Shown: in pieces, positions 38,401 to 45,311 of the stretch | How positions within the stretch are numbered: position 1 is the first letter of the stretch | Layout of the letters: each line of letters opens with the position of its first letter | Assembly: GCF_007747995.1 (NCBI RefSeq) | Contig: NZ_CP036276.1 | Coordinates: 1,603,001-1,667,000, forward strand | Direction: 5' to 3' | DNA length: 64,000 bases | Source: Symmachiella dynata | Lineage (GTDB): Bacteria; Planctomycetota; Planctomycetia; Planctomycetales; Planctomycetaceae | Made by a program: the position numbers and the translations under genes | The notes under the pieces: generated by a model | The model's input: only the letters and a program-made list of their open reading frames with translations | Database searches by the model: none | What the model was told of the DNA's origin: nothing

Positions 38401-38773
38401 GTCGTCTCCCATCAGTAGGTTACGTCGCCAACCCTCCCCCGGGGGCGAGCGCCTCCCGGGTTCAGGGGTCTACGAGCTCACGGTTGTGTCTGACCGGCCC
38501 GTTTATAAGTAGTAACGCAGGGGTGTGACATCTGAGACGAATATTCTGGGGAATTCTGTTGACTAGGCCCGTTTTTATCTCAAAATCACCTGCCTGTGCT
38601 ACAATTATTTAACGATTCATGCACTGCGCAAGACGTTTGGTGGAATCGACTTGTCGATCGTTAGTAAAAAAATAAACAGACGGGCATCGCGTTGTTTCGA
38701 TTTTCCAGTAACATGTCATCCGGAGCCAGGGTTGGCATAAGCCGGAATACAGGAAAATGACTCAGGATGGACT
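38401..38773. other. Divergent intergenic region
   Basis: 373 bases between the kinase gene and the hemolysin III gene. A GC-rich hairpin lies near 38440-38460 (CCCGGGGGCGAGCGCCTCCCGGG region). No gene is supported; promoters of both genes must be here. Confidence 0.4.
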
Positions 38774-39427
38774 ATGCGGAATTCCTTAAAAAGTCTGGCC
38801 GGTGAAGAGTTTGCCAACTTTCTCACCCATGGCGGCGGACTGTTGTTCGCCCTGGTTGGGGCAGCGGTCTTGGTTCACGCTGTCGCTGATAGCCCGAACG
38901 AAGCTTTGAAGCTGGGGTGTTGGGTTTATGCGGCCGCACTGATCGCCGTCTACGCAGCTTCGACGTTGTCGCACACCTTCATCGATCCAGCGCGACGCAG
39001 CTTTTTTCGCAGCTTAGATCAAGGCGTGATTTTTCTGTTCATCGCCGGAAACTTCACCCCCTTCGCCATCGCCTATCTGCACGGGTCGATGCTGTGGATT
39101 CTGCTGTCGCTGATGTGGGTTGGGGCTTCGATCGGGTTTGCCTCCAAAGTATTTTGGACGCACCGCGTCGAGTCGACAGCGGTGACGCATTATTTGGCGC
39201 TGGGTTGGCTGCCGGTGATCGCCATCGAACCGATTCTGCGTGCTTTGCCGGCCAGTGGGATCTTCTGGTGTATCGCTGGGGGAGTTTGCTACACGGTCGG
39301 AACGGTTGTTTTGACGTATGACACCAAAGTTCCCTATTTCCACGCATTGTGGCATTTACTGGTGATCGCGGGCAGTTTTTGCCATTTTTTGGTCGTCATG
39401 GGCTGCGTAAACTCCACCCCAGCCTAA
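38774..39427 (+). CDS. Hemolysin III (PAQR/HlyIII) family membrane protein
   Basis: 217 aa with seven membrane helices. Family landmarks are all present: EEFANFLTHGGGLLFALVGA at the N-terminus (first conserved His region), TLSHTF, the segment LDQGVIFLFIAGNFTPFAIAY, and near the C-terminus FHALWHLLVIAGSFCHF (H-x3-H-type zinc site). In eukaryotic relatives (AdipoR) these His residues bind zinc and the protein acts as a ceramidase. Bacterial members were named from a haemolytic effect; their true activity is not settled. It is the last gene before the accessory region. Confidence 0.92.
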   Translation: MRNSLKSLAGEEFANFLTHGGGLLFALVGAAVLVHAVADSPNEALKLGCWVYAAALIAVYAASTLSHTFIDPARRSFFRSLDQGVIFLFIAGNFTPFAIAYLHGSMLWILLSLMWVGASIGFASKVFWTHRVESTAVTHYLALGWLPVIAIEPILRALPASGIFWCIAGGVCYTVGTVVLTYDTKVPYFHALWHLLVIAGSFCHFLVVMGCVNSTPA

Positions 39428-39530
39428 GCACCGCCGCCGCAATGAGCAAACTTTTCACCAACCGACCCCAATCTGCACAGCCCAGATCAAAGGCACTGAC
39501 AGAAACCATCGCAAACTGCGTTCACGTTTC

Positions 39531-39559
39531 TTGCAGCAAAGCCGTCAATCTGCCATAAT
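39531..39559 (+). promoter_or_regulatory. Promoter-like pair upstream of the tRNA remnant
   Basis: TTGCAG (39531-39536), 17-bp spacer, CATAAT (39554-39559). It is correctly placed for a tRNA transcript starting near 39566-39589. Confidence 0.45.
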
Positions 39560-39588
39560 GCGACCCGCCGGAGTCAACCGGCCAAAAT

Positions 39589-39620
39589 GCACCCCTAGCT
39601 CAATTGGCAAGGAGAGTGCG
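39589..39620 (+). pseudogene. Truncated tRNA (5' acceptor strand and D-arm only)
   Basis: GCACCCC-TAGCTCAATTGGCA has the acceptor 5' strand plus the D-arm of a tRNA. There is no anticodon arm, no GGTTCRA T-loop and no matching GGGGTGC 3' strand before the terminator at 39626. Together with the promoter and terminator it reads as a tRNA gene that lost its 3' part. Confidence 0.4.
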
Positions 39621-39625
39621 GCCCC

Positions 39626-39652
39626 AAAAACACGGTTTTTTCCGTGTTTTTT
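39626..39652 (+). terminator. Rho-independent terminator after the tRNA remnant
   Basis: AAAAACACGG, a six-T loop, then CCGTGTTTTTT: a 10-bp stem with a T run. Confidence 0.75.
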
Positions 39653-39866
39653 CGCATTTCTAGGGGAAAGTTTTTTCGCTTGTGTTCCCCTATTTCTGGC
39701 TATTTGACACCGATTTACTGCCAAAAATACTGCCACTTCTCCCAGAGTCTTGTCACCGTGGATTGTGCTGATCGCTTCATTGGGTCAGACATTCCCCTGT
39801 CGGAGAGCGTTGTAGAGGGTGAATTTCAATCCGAGCACTTGAGACGCATGACATCCCGGGAGAGTA

Positions 39867-40700
39867 GTGACAGCGAGAACAAGGGTGATCGTGAACGACG
39901 TAATCTACTTCTTCGGTTGTGACATGGGAGGCTGGCACAACACCAGCCAGCAGAAAGGGGATGCGCTGGCCGTTTGCAAGTGGGATGGAACACAACTTGA
40001 GCATGTAGATGCCACGGCAGCGATTACGTTTTTCCCCGTAATATCAGATCAATCTCTCTCTCAACATCTTAATGCTGCCAAGTCTGATGATGCCCAGATT
40101 ATCGTCGGGATCGACGCAGCGCTCTCATGGCCTGCAAAATTCACTCAGCTAATTACTGAGGCCCACTCGTTTACCCACGACTTCGATTTTGAACTCACAG
40201 ATTCCGTCAACAACCCCTACCTATATCGTGAGACAGAGCGGTTCATCAAACGGCATGTCCAGACTGGTATGAAAGAGCGACCGCTGACAGCTGTCGGTGA
40301 CAAGTTCGGCAACAACTCCTCTAAGGCCCAAGCACTCGGCGCATGGTTCCTCCAGCAGTTACCAGATGTCTACCGTCCGCCGTTCGATGTCTGGGACCGA
40401 GAGAATGCCAAGATTGCGCAGCACACCCTCATCGAGGTCTATCCTGCCGCCAGCATGAAATCGGCCAAGTTCAAACGACTTCACTGGCCATCCGAGTCTC
40501 AAAGTATGGACAACGCCGGTAAGTCCGACATCGCCGACGCCAAACGCTGCGCTATGACAGCATTCGTCTACGCGGCAAGCGTCGGCAAACTGAAGTGTGA
40601 GAAGTGTCCAAACATTTTGACACCCGATGACGCAGATGAATTGATCAGGAAATCAGCATTGAATACGGAAGGATGGATTTTCGCGCCGAAGTGTAAATGA
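39867..40700 (+). CDS. DUF429 domain protein (RNase H-like fold)
   Basis: 277 aa from a GTG at 39867 with GGGAG upstream; GTG codons at 39885 and 39891 are alternatives. The DUF429 landmarks are present: FFGCDMGGW (first Asp), IIVGIDAALSWP (second Asp), HTLIEVYPAAS (Glu-x-Y-P) and KSDIADAKRCAMTAFVYA (final Asp). DUF429 is predicted to have an RNase H-like fold with an acidic site and has no established reaction. It lies between two tRNA-derived scars, and a second DUF429 domain occurs 5-7 kb to the right inside the fusion protein at 45312. Base use is slightly richer in A/T than the chromosomal genes before it. Confidence 0.78.
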   Translation: MTARTRVIVNDVIYFFGCDMGGWHNTSQQKGDALAVCKWDGTQLEHVDATAAITFFPVISDQSLSQHLNAAKSDDAQIIVGIDAALSWPAKFTQLITEAHSFTHDFDFELTDSVNNPYLYRETERFIKRHVQTGMKERPLTAVGDKFGNNSSKAQALGAWFLQQLPDVYRPPFDVWDRENAKIAQHTLIEVYPAASMKSAKFKRLHWPSESQSMDNAGKSDIADAKRCAMTAFVYAASVGKLKCEKCPNILTPDDADELIRKSALNTEGWIFAPKCK

Positions 40701-40823
40701 GTGAGCAAAAGCCATTCGCTGCAAAATAAGCAATTCAAAGCCGACTGGTGAGGTGTTGATTTTTGCGAAATCTTGCTTATTGCGATTTATGTTGCTGAAG
40801 TGCGAACTTGTGAAATGAAATAG

Positions 40824-40840
40824 ACCCTTGCACGGCAAGG
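40824..40840 (-). terminator. Hairpin downstream of the tRNA-Arg 3' half
   Basis: CCCTTGC-ACG-GCAAGGG is a perfect 7-bp stem placed 8 bases beyond the tRNA 3' end on the minus strand, where a tRNA terminator would be expected. No long T run follows. Confidence 0.45.
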
Positions 40841-40848
40841 GCTTCGAA

Positions 40849-40890
40849 ATAGACTCCAAAGAATTCGAACCTTTAACCTCCGGTTCCGTA
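40849..40890 (-). pseudogene. 3' half of tRNA-Arg(ACG), probable attachment-site remnant
   Basis: Minus strand: anticodon loop CTACGGA (anticodon ACG), 3' anticodon stem ACCGG, variable AGGTT, T-arm AAAGG-TTCGAAT-TCTTT, acceptor 3' strand GGAGTCT, discriminator A. The 5' anticodon stem should read CCGGT, but the sequence there is ATTGC, and no D-arm follows. A clean break at the anticodon loop is the classical product of integration into a tRNA 3' end. The inserted DNA would lie to the right of 40890. Confidence 0.65.
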
Positions 40891-41032
40891 GGCAATGGCT
40901 GAAACGAAACCGAACGCTCGGGTGAATTGACGGAACAAGCTGGCTGCATTGCTGTTACGCCATCAGTGGATGCCTCTCTGGCGCATCCCGATTTTCCATA
41001 TTTTACATCGTTTTACGTCAAATACGATGGAT

Positions 41033-41052
41033 AGCGTACCGCGAAGCGTACC
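41033..41052 (+). promoter_or_regulatory. Direct repeat, possible XRE operator
   Basis: AGCGTACC occurs at 41033-41040 and 41045-41052 with 12 bp between starts, about 125 bp before the XRE gene. It could be an autoregulatory operator, but no binding data support this. Confidence 0.3.
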
Positions 41053-41176
41053 AAACCTTGGATTTATGCTAATTGGATTTGTGGCCCGTTGGTAAGGAAT
41101 ATGTGACGAATAACCGTGTTGAATGTCAGTGCACAAACTGGTACACCTTCTATCTGAATCTCAAAGGGAGGATCCA

Positions 41177-41563
41177 ATGTCTGCATTTGCAAACCGATTG
41201 CGCACTGATCGGGAAAACGCGGGTCTAACAGTTCGCCAGCTTGCCGATCTGTCGGATATTAGCTTTTCGTACATCACCAAAATCGAGAAAGGTCGCGCAG
41301 GGAGCGGCGTCTCGCCCGAGATCGTTTCGGCTTTGGCGAACGCACTCGGGTGTGACGAGTTGGAGTATCTCCATCTCAGCGATGTTGTTCCAGCACCCTT
41401 GAAGGGTCTACTTGCAGACGCACGATCCCGTTCGTTCGTACGAGCGCTGTTGGGGACGCGTCCGAAATTCGCTGGTTGGGAGCGTCTGGAAGCGGTGTTA
41501 GCCGGTACGGACGTGGAGAGTTCTGTTTCTAACAGAAAGTCTCGCAGACAGTCAGTCGCCTGA
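41177..41563 (+). CDS. XRE-family regulator (controller-protein-like)
   Basis: 128 aa from the ATG at 41177 with GGGAGG 5 bases upstream; the frame opens at 41123 but that start lacks a ribosome site. Residues 3-70 are an XRE/Cro helix-turn-helix (FANRLRTDRENAGLTVRQL, SYITKIEKGR, EIVSALANALG). The C-terminal half has no recognised domain and ends in a basic tail. It is the first gene of the methylase-nuclease-PHP operon, spaced 16 bp from the methylase, and occupies the position of the C proteins that time restriction-modification expression. Confidence 0.9.
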   Translation: MSAFANRLRTDRENAGLTVRQLADLSDISFSYITKIEKGRAGSGVSPEIVSALANALGCDELEYLHLSDVVPAPLKGLLADARSRSFVRALLGTRPKFAGWERLEAVLAGTDVESSVSNRKSRRQSVA

Positions 41564-41579
41564 GGAAGGGAGGCCAAAC

Positions 41580-44500
41580 TTGGCGACGAACGAAACAAAC
41601 GAATATAGACAGCTCGTGAGCGGGCTCGGATATGACACGAACGTGCCCGAGGCGGGATTCGTTCACGGTGATGCCTTGCGCGCACAGACAGCTGGAGACG
41701 GACTTGATGACCGCCGCTTTCGCTACGCGGCGGTACTTGATCCAGAAAAACTCGGCGTCACCGACGTCTTCGAAATCAACGGCGCGCCCTGCATCTATAT
41801 GAAGAGCCTGAGTGCGGAGCCGAGCGAAGAGAGGGTTCGAAACTGGCACCGCACAGCATGGAATCATGGTCTGGGACGAATGCTCTGGATCGTGACGCCC
41901 ACTGAAGTTCGAGTCTTAAATGCCTTCGCTCCACCACCGAAGGAGGAGCACCGCCGAATGCACCCTGCGGAGCTTCTTCGTTGCGCAGTTGATGATTTAG
42001 AGCAACTAAGGCGGTACGAGCTTGATCGGATCAGTCTCGAAAGCGGTCAGTTCTGGACAACAGATGTTGGCCGCCGAATTACGAGAGACAGCCGTATCGA
42101 TGCTGAATTGGTAAAGGACCTCAAGATTGCGTCTCAAATATTGATCGAGCGTGACTGCGAACCAATTCAGGCATACAGGTTAATGCTACGAACGTTGTTC
42201 ACGGCCTATTTAGAAGCTCGCAACGTCTTGCCAGCAAAACTTTTTGATCATCTTCAGGCCACAACATTCGGCGAGGTACTCAGCCGAGTCGGAGAGACGA
42301 AGACGTTTTTCGAACGAATGCGGGAGACCTTCAACGGCGATTTGTTTCCGCCTCCGCCAACTCGAAACGAGGACGAGGGTCAGTATTCCTATCAGAAAAA
42401 GCACTTGGATGTTGCTAGGGCAGTTGTTACTCGACAGAACCTGACATCAGGTCAGCAAACTTTTGACTTCTGGCAGTATGACTTTGAAGTCATTCCGATT
42501 GAATTGATCAGTTCGATCTACGAGGACTTCATTTACAAAGATGATCAGTCTACAGCCAAAGCGCGTGGTACTCACTATACGCCAGTCAATCTGGTGGACT
42601 TGGTGTTCTCACAAGTCTTTGATGACCATCAATTCTCAAAGAAACTGCCACACGACGCCAAGATACTTGATTTGGCGTGTGGTTCCGGCGTTTTCTTGGT
42701 TGATGCCTTCCGACGACTAGTTGCGCGTCGAGTGTCAGCAGGTGAAAGACTGACGCGAACACTTGTCCGCAACGTCCTATCCAATCAAATTTTTGGGGTC
42801 GATGTTTCTGAAACGGCCGTCGAGATTGCAGCATTCAGCCTTTGTCTTACAGCATTCGAACTTGATCCATCTCCCGGTTCCGCACAGCATCTCAGATTTC
42901 GGCACAGCCTGAAACGACGCAATCTGTTCGTTGGGGATGCCTTCTCAACAAGTGGCTTCGTAGAAAAGGAACCGTTTAGGGAAAAGCAGTTTTCAATTGT
43001 CGTTGGCAACCCACCTTGGAACAAACCGAAGGGGGTGAGATCAACCTCCGAAGCGTCGTCACGTTCGCACATCGAATATTGTGAGCAACAGGAACCACCA
43101 ATTGAGCTTCCATTTCGTTCTCCAATCGACCAAGCGTTCATCTGGCGCAGCAGGGACTTCCTACACAGTTCGGGCCGAATAGGGCTGATTCTGGATGCGA
43201 AGAATTTCTTCAGTCAGGAAGAGCAATCACTGACGTCCAAACGTCAATTGTTCTGTGACCTTCGCATCCGTGTGATGCTCAATTTGTCGGTACTTCATGA
43301 CAAACAACTGTTTCCCTCTGCGAAGCAGCCAGCAATGGTCTTCGTCGCCGAACATTGCAAGCCGAAGAAGGGGGATTCGTTCGTCTTTGCATCAGCGGAG
43401 CGAAGCGAGACGTTTCGCAAACATGGAATTGTCGAGCTGTTTCTCGAACGGTTGAATCATCTGCCGATTGCTCGCATTCCTGAGGAAACACATCTTTTCA
43501 AGATCGCTACTTATGGGACTGCCCGTGATCGCGCTATCATGCGCCAACTATTCTCAGACTTCGATCCATTGGAGAGCGTGCTTGCAACTTGGAGCTGTCA
43601 ATTCAATCAGGGATTTATCAAAGGAAATCACAGTCGCGATGCCCCGGATGATTTCCCAAAGCACAAACTTGAAGATCGGGAGCTTACGAGGTTTCGGCAA
43701 GGCGTTGTCGGTCTCCCCCCGTTTGAATACAGCAGGCTTGAGCGGCCTCGGGAGGGGCGCATCTATAGCGGTCCGTTGTTTCTTGTTCGGCAAAGCTTGC
43801 AAGATCATCGCCTGGTAGGTGCGATGTGCAATGCAGATATCACATACTCACGAACGTATTTCGGCATTCCGATGCATAAATCGCAGATGTGGCGTTTGGA
43901 TCTGCTGAATGCATATCTTAACTCGTCGCTCGCCATGTATTGCTTTCTGATGACTGCTACGCGATTTGGAATTGATAAGCAAATAGCCGAGCAGAATGAC
44001 TTTGAGCGACTGCCGTTTCGAGCCGTCGAGACAGAAGAAGAGTGCCACGAGTTACGAAACATAGTCCGGAAGCTTGCTATTGAGAGCAAGCCGAACTTAA
44101 GTGTACTCGATGAGGCAGTCTTTGACTTCTATGGTCTTCCGAATTGGCAGCGTGAATACGTTGCCGATACCATCCGATTCGATTTGGACTTCGTCAGACG
44201 CGGAAGTAAGGCAACCAGCGTGTTGCCAGCCGATAAAGACGAGATGCGACTGTATGCCGAAACGATGGTGATGCAGATCCGAAGCAATTTGACTGCGACG
44301 GAATTGTCGGTCAATGCAGACATCGTTACTGGGCTTTCCCATTTACGTTGCGTCGTAATTCGTTTTGACGAGAAACGCAATCGCAGAGTCCGGTTCTCGA
44401 ACACACTAGAAGACAAATTCAGTTCACGACTCGCTGAATTACTGCATGCACCTCTTAGTGCGGGCGTTCAACTTCGGCGATCACTCGTTCATTTCGACGC

Positions 44501-44609
44501 TGACAGATGCATCATCGTAAAATTCGCTCAAAAGCGTTTCTGGTCTCGAGCACGAGCCTACGATGACTCCGACTCCATTTTCTATGAGCTCTGTCGGGGA
44601 GGAGAGTAG
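41580..44609 (+). CDS. N6-adenine DNA methyltransferase, Eco57I/PglX-like
   Basis: 1,009 aa from a TTG at 41580 with GGGAGG 6 bases upstream. The N-terminal 330 residues resemble the leading region of large methylases of the Eco57I class (WNHGLGRMLWIVTPTEVRVLN). Y-T-P-V-N-L-V-D introduces the methylase fold; motif I is DLACGSGVF near 361 and motif IV is NPPW near 477, the N6-adenine type. The rest likely holds the target-recognition domain. A complete PD-(D/E)XK site is not visible in the N-terminus, unlike true type IIG enzymes, and a separate nuclease follows 2 bp downstream. This points to a two-component restriction-modification or a BREX/DISARM-like methylase. Confidence 0.9.
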   Translation: MATNETNEYRQLVSGLGYDTNVPEAGFVHGDALRAQTAGDGLDDRRFRYAAVLDPEKLGVTDVFEINGAPCIYMKSLSAEPSEERVRNWHRTAWNHGLGRMLWIVTPTEVRVLNAFAPPPKEEHRRMHPAELLRCAVDDLEQLRRYELDRISLESGQFWTTDVGRRITRDSRIDAELVKDLKIASQILIERDCEPIQAYRLMLRTLFTAYLEARNVLPAKLFDHLQATTFGEVLSRVGETKTFFERMRETFNGDLFPPPPTRNEDEGQYSYQKKHLDVARAVVTRQNLTSGQQTFDFWQYDFEVIPIELISSIYEDFIYKDDQSTAKARGTHYTPVNLVDLVFSQVFDDHQFSKKLPHDAKILDLACGSGVFLVDAFRRLVARRVSAGERLTRTLVRNVLSNQIFGVDVSETAVEIAAFSLCLTAFELDPSPGSAQHLRFRHSLKRRNLFVGDAFSTSGFVEKEPFREKQFSIVVGNPPWNKPKGVRSTSEASSRSHIEYCEQQEPPIELPFRSPIDQAFIWRSRDFLHSSGRIGLILDAKNFFSQEEQSLTSKRQLFCDLRIRVMLNLSVLHDKQLFPSAKQPAMVFVAEHCKPKKGDSFVFASAERSETFRKHGIVELFLERLNHLPIARIPEETHLFKIATYGTARDRAIMRQLFSDFDPLESVLATWSCQFNQGFIKGNHSRDAPDDFPKHKLEDRELTRFRQGVVGLPPFEYSRLERPREGRIYSGPLFLVRQSLQDHRLVGAMCNADITYSRTYFGIPMHKSQMWRLDLLNAYLNSSLAMYCFLMTATRFGIDKQIAEQNDFERLPFRAVETEEECHELRNIVRKLAIESKPNLSVLDEAVFDFYGLPNWQREYVADTIRFDLDFVRRGSKATSVLPADKDEMRLYAETMVMQIRSNLTATELSVNADIVTGLSHLRCVVIRFDEKRNRRVRFSNTLEDKFSSRLAELLHAPLSAGVQLRRSLVHFDADRCIIVKFAQKRFWSRARAYDDSDSIFYELCRGGE

Positions 44610-44611
44610 AG

Positions 44612-45271
44612 TTGGTAGCTCCTAATCAAAGTGGTTATCTGAATATCAAAGTTCGAGGAAAAGCTCAACGAGCGATCGCAATCCTTGTACTTCGCATACT
44701 GCACGATGCCTGGCCCCCGACCGCTGCTGATCTGCAAGTCACACGAACTGCGCACGAAGACTCAATTTCAAATGTACTTCGGTGGAAAATGGTTGATGCA
44801 AAGAATCGCCTCGATCCAGTTCCGCAGATGCGATTTGAACGCGAACCGCAATCGGACGATCCTGAGTTAGAGAATCCATTGGGACTGATAGACATCAAGG
44901 TCATCTACACGTGGAACGACGAAACCTATCTAACGATGGAGTGCAAACGCATTGCGAGCACAGAGAATTCGCTCGCATTGAAGTTTGTCCGAGACGGAGT
45001 CAATCGCTTTGCAAGCGGCAAATACGGCCCTGGTCATGCGTTCGGCATCATGACTGGTTACGTGATTTGTGGGAATCCAGACTGCTGTGCAGAGCGGGTA
45101 CGTACAACTCTCGATAAGGAGCCCAAGAGTGAGACGGGATACGATCGCCATCATGGATGGCAACCAGACGACGACATCGTAAACGGCACAAGGCACTACC
45201 GTACGCGCCATCACCAAGAGATCGCAAAGAATACCATCGAATTAATCCATGTGTTTGTACCGCTCAATTAA
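44612..45271 (+). CDS. PD-(D/E)XK nuclease, probable restriction endonuclease
   Basis: 219 aa from a TTG at 44612 with GGGGAGGAG just upstream. The core is LIDIKVIYTWNDETYLTMECKRI: D94, then E110-C-K112, the spacing of a PD-(D/E)XK site with strands on both sides, followed by a helix (NSLALKFVRDGVNRFASGKYG). The C-terminal part carries several Cys and His (CGNPDCCAERV, DRHHGW, RHHQE), which may form a metal or structural site. It lies 2 bp after the methylase, so the two are translated together. I do not recognise a named restriction family; the cleavage site is unknown. Confidence 0.75.
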   Translation: MVAPNQSGYLNIKVRGKAQRAIAILVLRILHDAWPPTAADLQVTRTAHEDSISNVLRWKMVDAKNRLDPVPQMRFEREPQSDDPELENPLGLIDIKVIYTWNDETYLTMECKRIASTENSLALKFVRDGVNRFASGKYGPGHAFGIMTGYVICGNPDCCAERVRTTLDKEPKSETGYDRHHGWQPDDDIVNGTRHYRTRHHQEIAKNTIELIHVFVPLN

Positions 45272-45311
45272 TCGAAACCGCTATCACCGAGGCCTGCGTT
45301 TGGAGTCGTAG

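Larger units (their letters stand above)
39428..39866. other. Gene-free stretch with tRNA remnant
   Basis: 439 bases with no supported protein gene. It contains a promoter-like pair, a truncated tRNA 5' part and a terminator, listed separately, followed by about 200 bases with nothing recognised. Confidence 0.5.
40701..41176. other. Gene-free stretch with tRNA-Arg scar
   Basis: 476 bases with no supported protein gene. It holds the hairpin at 40824-40840, the tRNA 3' half at 40849-40890 and a direct repeat at 41033-41052. A minus-strand frame across the scar is not credible. Confidence 0.55.

Noticed and set aside
40653-40949. 98-codon minus-strand frame
   Set aside because: It runs through the tRNA-Arg fragment and the end of the DUF429 gene; the tRNA explanation fits better.
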